DNA of 64,000 bases from an uncultured Kiloniellaceae bacterium (GTDB lineage Bacteria; Pseudomonadota; Alphaproteobacteria; Kiloniellales; Kiloniellaceae), in assembly GCA_947500035.1 (NCBI GenBank), contig CANMQP010000010.1, positions 186,001 through 250,000 of the forward strand. Direction: 5' to 3'. The notes beneath the pieces are model-generated. The model was not told the DNA's origin, searched no databases, and was given only the letters and a program-made list of their open reading frames with translations. The translations under genes were made by a program, and so were the position numbers. Shown one piece after another: positions 1-8,860 of this stretch (position 1 is the stretch's first letter; each line of letters starts with the position of its first letter).

Positions 1-686
1 AGAACCATGAAGGGCAGGTAGGAGTAGATGATTCCGATGTAGACCGCCATATCGGTGTTCATTATCACCAGGGGCTGATCGATAACGCCAAGGTTCAGCA
101 GCAGGAGGTTGAGCAGACCTTCCTTTTTCAGGATGCCGATCCAGGCATAAACCCGGATCAGGAAAGACGTCCAGAAAGGCAGGATAACCAGCATCAACAG
201 GGCGAGACGCCAGTGCCGTGGCGCGCGGGTCATGCCGTATGCCAGTGGATAACCGACCAAAAGCGTGAGAAAGGTCGAAATTCCCGCGATCTTGACGCTG
301 TTAAGGTAAGCACGCCAGTAAAGGTCGTCTTCGAAAAGCAGCTGGTAGTTTTCGAGGTTCAGCCTGATCTGGATGAAGACGTCGTCCACCCACTCGAAGA
401 GAGCCGTATAGGGCGGCTGTGCGATTGCATACTCGGAGAAGCTGATTTTCAAGACGATCAGAAAGGGCGCGAGAAAAAAGAGCAGCAGCCACAAATAGGG
501 TGTGGCTATCAGTATCCCTCTCGCACTCAGGCCGCTGCGGGTGATGGCCTGAGTGACCCAGCGATAAGGCGGCAAAAGCAGCAATCTCTTGTGGAGTTCT
601 TCAAGACTGCCCGCAGGCCCTTGAGCCGAGCGGGAGTCCAGGTATTCGACCGCCGGGATATCTGTGTCTCTGGACTTTTGATTCAT
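1..686 (-). CDS. potH: Polyamine (putrescine/spermidine) ABC transporter permease, PotH/PotB type, partial
   Basis: First inner-membrane permease of a polyamine importer. I translated the minus strand from an ATG at 686; the frame stays open to the window edge, so about 228 codons are visible and the C-terminus is missing. After a hydrophilic N-terminus of about 50 residues comes a first membrane segment rich in Leu and Phe (WLLLFFLAPF). This is followed by a periplasmic loop with LNLENYQLLFEDD and the typical permease region with LVGYPLAYGMTR, ILPFWTSFLIRVYAW and a GLLN motif. This pattern is characteristic of PotB/PotH proteins. It follows the ATPase gene by 7 bp, in the usual potF-G-H order, so one operon is likely. 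A second permease (PotI) is expected beyond the edge. The substrate is inferred from family and neighbours. Confidence 0.9.
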   Translation of the reverse strand, partial: MNQKSRDTDIPAVEYLDSRSAQGPAGSLEELHKRLLLLPPYRWVTQAITRSGLSARGILIATPYLWLLLFFLAPFLIVLKISFSEYAIAQPPYTALFEWVDDVFIQIRLNLENYQLLFEDDLYWRAYLNSVKIAGISTFLTLLVGYPLAYGMTRAPRHWRLALLMLVILPFWTSFLIRVYAWIGILKKEGLLNLLLLNLGVIDQPLVIMNTDMAVYIGIIYSYLPFMV

Positions 687-693
687 GATCCGC

Positions 694-1842
694 TCATTGT
701 CCCAGCACGATGCCGGCGTCCGGCGTCCAGGTCAGATAGACACGATCTTCCCAGGTGATCGGCTGTTCTGTATCTCTCGTCCGGTTGGTCTTTGCGGTGG
801 TGATCATAGCGCCGCTGTCGAGTTTCACATGATAGATCGAGAGATTGCCGAGATAGCCGATGTCCCAGACCTCACCGACCATGCAGTTGCTGCTGGTATC
901 AGCCGGTGCCTCCATCGAGATCACCAGTTTTTCGGGGCGCAGGGCGATCCAGACGGCCGCGCCAACCGGTGCGTCAAGTGCGTGGCGCGCCCGTATGCTG
1001 CAGCCCGATTCTTCGCTGGCGATTGACAGATGACCTTCGCCGACTTCCGCAACCCGGCCTTCGACGATGTTTACCTCGCCGATGAAGCCGGCCACGTATC
1101 GTGAATTGGGGTACTCGTAGATCTCGGTGGGAGTTGCGACCTGCACGATCCGGCCGTGATCCATAACCGCGATCCGTGTCGATACGGTCATGGCTTCCTC
1201 CTGGTCATGCGTGACGATGACGAAGGTGATACCGAGCTTTTCCTGAATGTTCATCAGTTCGAACTGGGTCTGAGCGCGCAGTTTCTTGTCGAGCGCGCCC
1301 AGAGGCTCGTCAAGCAGGAGCATCTTGGGTTTCTTCACCAGCGCCCGTGCCAGAGCAACGCGTTGTCGCTGGCCGCCTGAGAGTTGATGTGGTTTGCGTT
1401 TCGCAAAGGCACCGAGTTCGACAAGCTCGATGACCTCCTCGACCCGTTGCGCGATCTCCGCGCTGGGAATTTTGTCCTGCTTCAGGCCGAAGGCGATGTT
1501 GCGTTCGACGGACATGTGAGGAAAGAGCGCATAGGACTGGAACATCATGTTGACCGGCCGGCGGTACGGCGGCACGCCCGACATGTCCGAGCCTTCGAGT
1601 AGAATCTGCCCCTGGCTCGGTTGTTCAAACCCGGCCAGCATGCGCAAGAGAGTGGTTTTGCCGCAACCAGACGGACCGAGGAGGGAAAAGAACTCGCCTT
1701 TGTAGATATCGAGCGAGATGTTATCTACGGCCGTGAATTCACCGAAGCGTTTGCTGACTCCAACCAGCTGGACATGCGGCTTTTCCTGCGGATCATTCCA
1801 AGGCTCCCATTTCTTTCGAGCCTCTTGTCCGGATACGGCCAT
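694..1842 (-). CDS. potG: Polyamine ABC transporter ATP-binding protein, PotA/PotG type
   Basis: Cytoplasmic ATPase that powers the polyamine importer. Counted from an upstream GTG at 1875, the Walker A GPSGCGKT lies near residues 67-74, the signature LSGGQ near 165-169, Walker B LLLDEP near 186-191 and the switch His in VIVTHDQEEAM near 220. A C-terminal TOBE-like regulatory domain follows (IALRPEKLVI region). I prefer the ATG at 1842 because GGGGG and GAGG purine runs stand just upstream of it; the GTG at 1875 would add 11 residues. It lies between the binding protein and permease genes. PotA and PotG cannot be told apart from sequence alone; the PotF-like neighbour favours a putrescine system. 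Confidence 0.93.
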   Translation of the reverse strand: MAVSGQEARKKWEPWNDPQEKPHVQLVGVSKRFGEFTAVDNISLDIYKGEFFSLLGPSGCGKTTLLRMLAGFEQPSQGQILLEGSDMSGVPPYRRPVNMMFQSYALFPHMSVERNIAFGLKQDKIPSAEIAQRVEEVIELVELGAFAKRKPHQLSGGQRQRVALARALVKKPKMLLLDEPLGALDKKLRAQTQFELMNIQEKLGITFVIVTHDQEEAMTVSTRIAVMDHGRIVQVATPTEIYEYPNSRYVAGFIGEVNIVEGRVAEVGEGHLSIASEESGCSIRARHALDAPVGAAVWIALRPEKLVISMEAPADTSSNCMVGEVWDIGYLGNLSIYHVKLDSGAMITTAKTNRTRDTEQPITWEDRVYLTWTPDAGIVLGQ

Positions 1843-1981
1843 CGCCTCAATCCCCCTGTCTTTACTGATATCCACCGCGTTTGGTGAAATCCGCCGCCTT
1901 GCCCCTTGCGATCAGATCGCATTCGTCGGCTGCGCCCCGCCCGAACTTTGAAACAACGGTCCGGGCTGGGGCTCAGGGACC

Positions 1982-3076
1982 TTACTGGCCGCTTTTGACC
2001 TTGGTCCAGAGGCGGGTCACCTTACGCTGAACTCTTGGAGGGTAGGGGGTGGTGGTGTAGAGCGTTTCTAACGCTGCTTCAGAGGGATAAATCGCCGGAT
2101 CACCGATGACATCCGGCTCTAAAAGCGCTTGAGATGCTTCATTGCCGTTTGCGTAATAGACGTAATTCGAAGCTTTCGCCATAACATCGGCGCGCATGAT
2201 GTAGTCGATGAAGATGTGCGCGTTCTCGACGTTTTTCGCGTCCTTGGGGATGGCCATCTGGTCAAACCACATCAAGGCACCTTCAATCGGAGTGGAATAG
2301 TTTACAGTGACTCCATTGTCAGCCTCGGCAGCCCGGTCGCGCGCCTGGAGCACATCTCCGGACCATCCAACAGCTATGCAGATATCACCGTTTGCCAGTG
2401 CGTTGATGTATTCCGAAGAGTGGAACTTCTGGATGTACGGACGGATAGACATCAAGAGATCCTCAGCCTTCGCGATGACTTTCGGGTCGTGACTGTCCGG
2501 GTCCTCTCCAAGGTAATTCAGGGCCGCAGGGATCATCTCGTCGGAGGCATCCAGCATGAAAACGCCACAGTCGGCGAACTTCGATAGAATCTCTGGATCG
2601 AAGATCAGCTTCCAAGAATCGACTGGCGCATCCGCCATGCGCTCCTTGACCTGGTCCACGTTGTAACCAATGCCGGTTGTGCCCCACATGTAGTTGATCG
2701 AATGCGCGTTTTCAGGATCGTAGGTTGCTGTCCTCTCGCTGACCACGCTCCACATATTGCCGAGGTTGGAAAGTTTAGACTTATCAAGTGGTTGGAAGAC
2801 GCCTGCTTGGATCTGGCGAGAGAGAAACGTACCACTGGGAACAACGACATCGTACCCTGTGCCGCCCGCCAGCAGTTTGGTCTCCAGGATATCATTCGAG
2901 TCGAAGACGTCGTAGACGACCTTTATCCCCGTTTCCTTCTCGAAGTCCTGAAGAATGGTCTCATCTATGTAGTCCGACCAGTTATACACGTTCACCACGC
3001 CGTCCGCGCTCCAGCCCGGTGCAGCCGTACCTGCCAGCAAGACCGCGGCCAGCGCTGACTTTGCTAAGAATTTCAT
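1982..3076 (-). CDS. potF: Polyamine ABC transporter periplasmic substrate-binding protein, PotF/PotD type
   Basis: Periplasmic receptor that delivers polyamines to the membrane complex. The 364-residue protein starts with a clear Sec signal peptide (hydrophobic core AALAAVLLAGTAAPG, cleavage probably after GWSA). The mature start VVNVYNWSDYIDE is the hallmark of PotD/PotF proteins, where Trp and Asp line the polyamine pocket. Other family landmarks are GYDVVVPSG, a DEMIPAALNYLG block and a WSGDVLQA block. The ATG at 3076 is preceded by GGGAG. It is the first gene of the minus-strand operon, 139 bp upstream of the preferred ATPase start. Specificity for putrescine over spermidine is inferred. 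Confidence 0.93.
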   Translation of the reverse strand: MKFLAKSALAAVLLAGTAAPGWSADGVVNVYNWSDYIDETILQDFEKETGIKVVYDVFDSNDILETKLLAGGTGYDVVVPSGTFLSRQIQAGVFQPLDKSKLSNLGNMWSVVSERTATYDPENAHSINYMWGTTGIGYNVDQVKERMADAPVDSWKLIFDPEILSKFADCGVFMLDASDEMIPAALNYLGEDPDSHDPKVIAKAEDLLMSIRPYIQKFHSSEYINALANGDICIAVGWSGDVLQARDRAAEADNGVTVNYSTPIEGALMWFDQMAIPKDAKNVENAHIFIDYIMRADVMAKASNYVYYANGNEASQALLEPDVIGDPAIYPSEAALETLYTTTPYPPRVQRKVTRLWTKVKSGQ

Positions 3077-3478
3077 ACATCGTCTCCCAGTATCATTGAG
3101 CTTTTGGACTAGCAGCCTAGTTCAGGGGTGTCTACCGCACTTACACCGATTTCAGGACGGGCACGCGTTCCTGTCAATCATTGAGGCTAAATCCAGAGAA
3201 TCCATGAGAGAATCTGTCGATTATTTGATTAAACTAAAACAAAATACGACATTTCCGCTCATCGGTCTCCCGTGCTAGTCTTAGTGCACGAACACAAATT
3301 GGTCACATCCAGACGGGTTTGCTTGCTTGTAGGGGTGAGGTATTGCTCCTAGGTGTTTCAGGTAGAAAAGTCGGTGTTTAAGCCGGAACCAAGCAGCGGA
3401 TACGGACGGGGATGTTGAATCAAAGTATAGACGGGCGACAAATTTAGGTCTTCAAGACCGATAGTCGAGAATTGCAAT
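3077..3478. other. Divergent intergenic region between potF and the lipoprotein gene
   Basis: About 400 bp separate the divergent potF and lipoprotein genes, and both promoters must lie here. The stretch is more AT-rich than the flanking genes. I see no convincing gene, riboswitch or strong terminator. A short open frame from 3096 to 3278 has no ribosome site or recognisable product. Confidence 0.5.
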
Positions 3479-4168
3479 ATGATTCGTCCTTGGGCCGTTA
3501 TGGGGCCGGTTTTCCTGCTGATATCCGGTTGTGCTCAGTTTGATCGGCAGGGTCCGGATCCGGAAGAAGTGCAAGCTTCGATCGAGTCCGATTCGACCGT
3601 GCCTATTGACCTGACTGAACCGGACGCAATGGAGCAGGCTCTTGTGACCCAGGAGCAGCCGCCGTTGCCGCGTCGTAAGCCCGAGACCCAACCTGCAGCT
3701 CCTCCGGCACCTGAAACGGTGGAGGAGGCCGATCCTGATATGTTGATCGGACTGGACTTTACGGTGACGCGGGCACTGCTTGGCGAGCCTGCTCAACAGA
3801 CCGAGCAGTCGCCGGCTAAGATTTGGACCTACAAGGGTCAGGAATGCATGTTGAACGTGTTTTTCTATCCCAGCGTGGAGGGCGGCGCATTTCGGCTTCT
3901 GACCTATGAGGCGGAAGGCGGTGAGGCGCCATCAGAGGAGGTCGCAGCAGACACGGATGCGGCAGCATCGCCGGCAGCGCAGACCACCGGTGAGGGGCAG
4001 GGCACAGAGGAGCAATCTGCGGAGGAGGTCTCTGCCTTCACTGCGACATGTTTCACTGCTTTGCTGCGTGAAGCCGAGCAAGAGCGTGAGTCAGAGCGTT
4101 TGAAGCAGGCACAGAGATCTTCGGAAAGCGGTCAATCACTAAACAAGGAGCCGCCACTGGCGGAATAG
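3479..4168 (+). CDS. Putative lipoprotein upstream of chvI
   Basis: A 229-residue predicted lipoprotein. The N-terminus has a short signal with a lipobox-like LISGC, which would place a lipidated Cys near residue 18. A Pro- and Glu-rich low-complexity linker follows. Residues of about 85-140 form the only globular-looking part (LIGLDFTVTRALLGEP, then IWTYKGQECMLNVFFYP), which is reminiscent of small SmpA/BamE-like folds. The C-terminal third is again low complexity and charged. It ends 3 bp before chvI and so is probably cotranscribed with it. An envelope protein beside an envelope-stress regulator suggests a sensory or accessory role, but that is inference. I do not recognise a named family. 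Confidence 0.75.
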   Translation: MIRPWAVMGPVFLLISGCAQFDRQGPDPEEVQASIESDSTVPIDLTEPDAMEQALVTQEQPPLPRRKPETQPAAPPAPETVEEADPDMLIGLDFTVTRALLGEPAQQTEQSPAKIWTYKGQECMLNVFFYPSVEGGAFRLLTYEAEGGEAPSEEVAADTDAAASPAAQTTGEGQGTEEQSAEEVSAFTATCFTALLREAEQERESERLKQAQRSSESGQSLNKEPPLAE

Positions 4169-4171
4169 TAA

Positions 4172-4966
4172 ATGGGGCAACCAATGGTTATTGAGGCAAC
4201 TTACCCAAGAGTTGTCATCGTGGACGACGACGACTTGTTTCGTGAGTCCCTGGGATTGAATCTTGCGGAAGAAGGCTACGAAGTCGTTGATTTTCCGAGC
4301 GGCGATTCCGCTTTGAATTATCTGCTTAACGAGGAAGCGGCTGATGCGATCCTGCTGGATTGGCGTATGCCGGGTCTGGACGGTCTTGCGGTTTTGCGGC
4401 GGCTCCGAGAGGCACGCCTTGAAACACCGGTAATCTTCCTAACCATGCTGAGTGACGAGATTTACGAAGAGGCCGCTCTGAAATGGGGGGCTGTCGACTT
4501 TATTGATAAGTCCCGGCGTCTGCCGATTATCTTGCAGCGCCTCAAAATCATTACGGAGGGCGCAAAACCAACAGCTATTCCGGGCGGAACCGACGCCGAC
4601 GGGGGCGCGGCAGGCTTCAAACGCGGGCCGCTGGAGCTCCGCGACGATATTAACCGCGCTTTCTGGAACGATCACCAGATCGATCTGACGCTGACGGAAT
4701 TCGCAATCGTGCGTTTTTTGGCAACGCAAGCCGGCGGCGATGTGTCGTACCGCCAGATTTACGACATTGTCCACGGCAAAGATTTCGTCGCCGGCTACGG
4801 AACGGATGGCTTTAGAGCGAATGTCCGCTCCTTCATCAAACGGATTCGTAAGAAGTTCCGCGACGTCGACGATGGCTTCGACAGGATTGAGAATTATCCT
4901 GGGTTTGGCTACCGCTGGCGTGATGAGGAAGGCGAGACCACCTCTGGGGTTTACGGGGCCGGCTGA
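4172..4966 (+). CDS. chvI: Two-component response regulator ChvI
   Basis: OmpR-family transcription factor paired with ChvG, which in other alphaproteobacteria responds to acid and envelope conditions. The receiver domain (about residues 13-128) shows the acidic cluster VVIVDDDD, the phospho-acceptor Asp63 in LLDWRMPGLDG, Thr91 and Lys113 (FIDKSRR). The winged-helix domain (about 145-255) includes LTLTEFAIVRFL, the recognition region RANVRSFIKRIRKKFR and the final wing PGFGYRW. DWRMPG and DFIDKSR are typical of ChvI. The ATG at 4172 lies 3 bp after the lipoprotein gene, with an internal ATG at 4184 as alternative. It ends 2 bp before chvG. Confidence 0.93.
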   Translation: MGQPMVIEATYPRVVIVDDDDLFRESLGLNLAEEGYEVVDFPSGDSALNYLLNEEAADAILLDWRMPGLDGLAVLRRLREARLETPVIFLTMLSDEIYEEAALKWGAVDFIDKSRRLPIILQRLKIITEGAKPTAIPGGTDADGGAAGFKRGPLELRDDINRAFWNDHQIDLTLTEFAIVRFLATQAGGDVSYRQIYDIVHGKDFVAGYGTDGFRANVRSFIKRIRKKFRDVDDGFDRIENYPGFGYRWRDEEGETTSGVYGAG

Positions 4967-4968
4967 TC

Positions 4969-6567
4969 ATGGCGCGGGTGGAAGAGGCGCCCATGCTGCC
5001 GGGCGTCACGTCAAAGAGACCTTCGTCGCTGTGGCGCCTGTTCCATTCGATCGTTGGCAAATTCATTTTGCTGCTTATTGTCTTCATCACCGTTCCTGTG
5101 ATGCTCTATTCCGAATTTCGGCAGGCGGATCAGGATCGGCAGACACTGATCCTTAAAAGTGTACGCGAGCAGGGCCGCATCATCGCGGAGAGCCTGCGGC
5201 CACTCATCGAGAGAGAAGGGCCGTCGCCCCTGCCGGCCCTCAACAGCGAGGTTAAGCGATATGCGACCTCGCAGAGCGGGGTGAAGGTGCTGTTTCGCCC
5301 CGCTGAGGAAGCGCGTGCCCAGGCTTTCTACTTTGTGGCCGCCGAGCCGACACTGGCCGCGGCCGAGTTGGCAAGGGAGCGAGACAGCCTCGTTGAACGC
5401 GGTGTGTTTGATAATCTGGTGCAGAGTTGCCAGGTCGAATCGCCCATCGCTTTGCGACATCAGCGGCCAAGCGGCAAGGAAGAGCTGCTGACATCGATCA
5501 CAGCCATCACCACTAATGCAGGCTGCTGGGCGATTATCACGACCCACTCAACCGGCGAGTTTTTGGGAACTTCAATCGGTCAGCCTTACTGGAAGACGCT
5601 GGAAGTCCGGCTCGCCGGCATCATCTATCTCGTTATGGCCGCCATGACTATCGGCCTGTTTTTCAGTATTTGGCGCGGTTTGATGAGTTTCCGGGATCTC
5701 GCGCGCGATATTCGAATTGGGCGCTTGGAGGGGGCGAACTTTTCCGTCCAGAACAAGGTGCCTGAACTCACTTTGGTTGCCGAAGAATTCGACCGGATGA
5801 CGTCCTCGCTTCAAAACTCCGCTGATAGCATCAGGCTCGCGGCCGAGGACAACGCTCACGCCTTCAAGACGCCGATTGCCATTATGCGTCAGTCACTTGA
5901 GCCCCTAAAACGTATCGTTCCGCCTGATAACCCCAGAGGCCAGCGCGCATTGGATGTCATTGAGGAATCGGTTGACCGGCTCGATCATCTGGTCGCCAGC
6001 GCCCGGCGACTTGACCAGGCAACGGCGGAACTCTTGGATCCCCCGCGTCACGCAGTCGACCTCTCTCAATTGGTCGAGCGCATGCTTGCGGCCTATGTCA
6101 ACACATTCGACAGCCGCAGCATCGTGCTGGAGATGAAGATCGCCAAAGGCGTGATTGTGCGCGCAGGCGAGGACCTGTTGGAGACGGTGATCGAGAACGT
6201 GATCGACAATGCAATCGAAGCCTCACCGCGCGGCACGACTGTGATCGTCGAGCTTGATCGGGAGCAATCCTGGGGCCGCCTGACCGTGAGCGATCGGGGG
6301 CCGGGCGTACCTTCAGGAGATCTGGAACGGATTTTCGAACGATACGTATCGCTGCGTCCACAGCAGCTACCGCCGCCGGCGAGCTCAAGTAGTGCAACCG
6401 GAGTGAGTAGGAATTCAACCCTGGGCGCGGAGGAACAAAGCCCGCATTTGGGAATCGGTTTGTGGATTGTCCGCCGTAATCTGCAGGCGATCGGGGGCGA
6501 TGTGCGCGCGGAAAACCGCAAGGATGGCGGCCTTTCCATGATTTTGCGCTTACCCGTTGCGGGCTAA
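4969..6567 (+). CDS. chvG: Sensor histidine kinase ChvG
   Basis: Inner-membrane sensor kinase for ChvI. A first membrane helix lies at about residues 30-46, a periplasmic sensor domain of about 165 residues follows, and a second helix sits at about 217-234. HAMP-like sequence leads into the dimerisation helix with the phospho-acceptor His297 in AHAFKTPI. This replaces the more usual HELRTP box and is typical of ChvG kinases. The N box ENVIDNAIEAS, G1 box SDRGPGVP and G2 box GIGLWIVRRNL complete the ATPase domain. A Ser/Pro-rich insertion sits between the ATPase boxes. In Rhizobiales chvG is commonly followed by hprK and PTS genes; those are absent here. Confidence 0.93.
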   Translation: MARVEEAPMLPGVTSKRPSSLWRLFHSIVGKFILLLIVFITVPVMLYSEFRQADQDRQTLILKSVREQGRIIAESLRPLIEREGPSPLPALNSEVKRYATSQSGVKVLFRPAEEARAQAFYFVAAEPTLAAAELARERDSLVERGVFDNLVQSCQVESPIALRHQRPSGKEELLTSITAITTNAGCWAIITTHSTGEFLGTSIGQPYWKTLEVRLAGIIYLVMAAMTIGLFFSIWRGLMSFRDLARDIRIGRLEGANFSVQNKVPELTLVAEEFDRMTSSLQNSADSIRLAAEDNAHAFKTPIAIMRQSLEPLKRIVPPDNPRGQRALDVIEESVDRLDHLVASARRLDQATAELLDPPRHAVDLSQLVERMLAAYVNTFDSRSIVLEMKIAKGVIVRAGEDLLETVIENVIDNAIEASPRGTTVIVELDREQSWGRLTVSDRGPGVPSGDLERIFERYVSLRPQQLPPPASSSSATGVSRNSTLGAEEQSPHLGIGLWIVRRNLQAIGGDVRAENRKDGGLSMILRLPVAG

Positions 6568-6594
6568 CGCTGCTCGCCGGATACCTCCCGGGCG

Positions 6595-6610
6595 TTAAGG
6601 TTTTGTTAAC
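6595..6610 (+). promoter_or_regulatory. CtrA-type binding site (TTAA-N7-TTAAC)
   Basis: TTAAGGTTTTGTTAAC is a perfect match to the CtrA consensus TTAA-N7-TTAA(C). A second TTAAC follows after a spacing of six (6606-6620), giving overlapping half-sites. It lies about 150 bp upstream of the unknown gene at 6762. CtrA is the alphaproteobacterial cell-cycle and motility regulator; that it binds here is inference. Confidence 0.6.
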
Positions 6611-6761
6611 GATAATTAACCCGTGTGCCAGCTCTGACACAGCTTGTGGGTAGAGGGTGACACACAATTCGCACACCTATCAATTTGTGGCGAGGCTAGA
6701 GTTCATACACGGAGTCGGAAACGCTTCCGACAGGTAACCTGATGTAGGGATTTTAGTCAGC

Positions 6762-7244
6762 ATGACGCTCGCATTCGTAGAAGCCATCAACGCAGAAACC
6801 GTAGATTTCACTGGTTACGATTATCAGGGAACCGGGCTGTTTCTTTGCGATCTCGAGGCTACTTTGCGTCGTCTGCGGGGGATTCGGCTGCGTTTGACAC
6901 TGTCACGAATCGATTTCCCACTGGGACAGGAAGCCGCATTGGAACTTGCCACAGCGATTGACGATCATTCGGTGATCGCCGGCTATGACGCGAGCGGACG
7001 CCTGCTGATCCTCTACCTCGGTCCTCGGCCGGAAGGTCCAAGGGGCGACGCGGTTGCCTTCACAACCATCATGTCGAAGCTGCGCGCAGCGCTTGATCGG
7101 GAAGGCCATGTCGGCATCGAGGGCGGGCGTATCGAGACCCTTCATGGCTGGTCAGACGCGCTGGCAGACTCCAAGTCGATGCTGCGGGAACTTGACCAGG
7201 TTCCGGCCATTCCACTTGCAGCCGTTATCGCTCACGCTGCCTAA
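6762..7244 (+). CDS. Conserved-looking hypothetical protein behind a CtrA box
   Basis: A soluble 160-residue protein that I do not recognise. It has no signal peptide or membrane segment. It looks like an alternating alpha/beta domain: a beta-type stretch RLRLTLSRIDF, a helix with ALELATAI, a strand pair VIAGYDASGRLLILYLGP, and a helix IMSKLRAALDR. The central AGYDASGRLLILYLG pattern resembles a degenerate nucleotide-cyclase or GGDEF-like core, but no catalytic motif is visible, so I make no functional claim. The 194-bp upstream region carries a CtrA-type site and an inverted repeat GTCGGAA-N4-TTCCGAC at 6714-6731. It is convergent with the MATE gene. The CtrA site suggests a cell-cycle or motility link. 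Confidence 0.7.
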   Translation: MTLAFVEAINAETVDFTGYDYQGTGLFLCDLEATLRRLRGIRLRLTLSRIDFPLGQEAALELATAIDDHSVIAGYDASGRLLILYLGPRPEGPRGDAVAFTTIMSKLRAALDREGHVGIEGGRIETLHGWSDALADSKSMLRELDQVPAIPLAAVIAHAA

Positions 7245-7285
7245 CGTTTCGTCTGCACGTTCCATCCGCTCATCACAGTATTGTA

Positions 7286-8629
7286 TTACTGCGCCGGAAC
7301 CGCTTCCGGACGGGAAATGCCGCGTTCCAGAGCTGGATAAGCGATCCCGAGTGTCACTGCCCGCGCCACCATGAAAATCATCAGAGACAGCCATAGGCCG
7401 TGGTTCCCGAGTACCGGAACCAGGACGTAACAGGCGAGACCAAAGACCACTAGCGAAACGACCATCGCATTGCGCATGGCGGCTGTCCGGGTTGCACCGA
7501 TAAAGAGACCATCCAGAAGAAAGCTCGGTGCAGAGAGAAATGGCGAGACGATCATCCACGGCAGGAACACAACGGCAGCTTGGAGAACTTCCTCGATGTT
7601 CGTGAAGAGCGCGATGATCTCGGTGCCGAATACGGCATAGGCAATGGAGATGGCCAGCGTACTCGCGATTGTGAGGTAGGTGGCGGAGCGGACAACGCGC
7701 CGGAAAGCGGAACGGTCTCTGGCACCGACCGCGCCGCCTCCCAGAATCTCCGCGGCGTGAGCAAAGCCGTCCAAGCCGTGAGACAAAAAGTGCTGCAGGT
7801 TGATCAGGATGGCGTTCGCCGCTAACAGCGCATCGCTCATTGCGGCGCCCTGGGCGGTAAAGCTGCTGGTTGCCGCAATCAGGCAAAGGTTCCGGATGAA
7901 GATATCGAGATTGACCCGGAACAGGGCCAGAAGGCGGTCGCGCCGCAAGATCTCCGGCCAGTTCCAGGTGCCGCTCATGCGGCGAACCGTGTGGTACACG
8001 ATTGCCAATCCAAGAAGAGCGCCGGCAATCTCAGCAAGCAAAGTCGCGGCGGCCACGCCTTCCACGCCCCAACCGAACTCCAGGACAAAGACGAGGTCCA
8101 GGACGATATTCACGCTGTTGACCATGATTTGCGTTGCCATGGCGGCCCAGGGCCGCTGCAATCCCAGCAACCAGCCGATGATGCCGTACTGGATCAGGGT
8201 GGCCGGTGCGCTCCAGATCCGGATGTCGTAATAGGCCAGCGCGTTGGCCGTCACGTCTTCGCTGGCATCGATCAGCGGGAAGACGACTGCCGAGATGGGG
8301 GCCTGCAGCAGGATCAGGATCGCGCCCAAAAGGGCGCCAAGTACCAGAGGACGGACCAGGGTTGCCCGTACCTCAATTGGGTCGTCGGCGCCGTAGGCCT
8401 GTGCTGAGAAGCCTGTCGTTCCCATACGCAGGAACCCGAAGCCCCAGAAAAGGAACGTGAAGATAATGGAGCCAATGGCCACGCCGCCAATGAACGCAGG
8501 GCCCGGCAGATGTCCCATGACGGCGGTATCGACCGCGCCCAGAAGGGGGCTCGTCAGGTTGGTCAGAATAATTGGCCATGCCAGAGCCCAGACCTTACGA
8601 GAGGTCTCTGACGCTTTGCTGTTCGACAA
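7286..8629 (-). CDS. MATE family efflux transporter (DinF type)
   Basis: Multidrug/toxin-extrusion antiporter of the inner membrane, probably exporting cationic compounds with Na+ or H+ influx. The length (about 447 residues) and twelve hydrophobic segments fit the family. Landmarks are WALAWPIILTNLTSPLLGAVDTA at the first helix, VDTAVMGHLPG, and GFLRMGTTGFSAQAYG, which resembles the DinF branch more than NorM. There is no ATG near the N-terminus. A TTG at 8629 preceded by CAGGAC is the best start; another TTG at 8656 would add nine residues. It is divergent from dgcN with about 230 bp between. The substrate cannot be read from sequence. Confidence 0.9.
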   Translation of the reverse strand: MSNSKASETSRKVWALAWPIILTNLTSPLLGAVDTAVMGHLPGPAFIGGVAIGSIIFTFLFWGFGFLRMGTTGFSAQAYGADDPIEVRATLVRPLVLGALLGAILILLQAPISAVVFPLIDASEDVTANALAYYDIRIWSAPATLIQYGIIGWLLGLQRPWAAMATQIMVNSVNIVLDLVFVLEFGWGVEGVAAATLLAEIAGALLGLAIVYHTVRRMSGTWNWPEILRRDRLLALFRVNLDIFIRNLCLIAATSSFTAQGAAMSDALLAANAILINLQHFLSHGLDGFAHAAEILGGGAVGARDRSAFRRVVRSATYLTIASTLAISIAYAVFGTEIIALFTNIEEVLQAAVVFLPWMIVSPFLSAPSFLLDGLFIGATRTAAMRNAMVVSLVVFGLACYVLVPVLGNHGLWLSLMIFMVARAVTLGIAYPALERGISRPEAVPAQ

Positions 8630-8860
8630 GATGAAGTCCTGTTGGAGTGTCCGCAATCCGGTTCGGCAGCTCGTGATTGCAATACCGATGGCGCGATCCG
8701 TACAGCCAATACTATTGATCTTAAGTTAGCTCAGCAAGAAAGCCCGCTTAAGCTTGCAAAGAGGGGGGTGTTTTCGGCAACATGCCGCGCCACCGGTCTC
8801 GGGAGATTTGATCACTGACCGACTGGATTTCTGCAACAGCTTACGCGCGGTATCTAAAAA

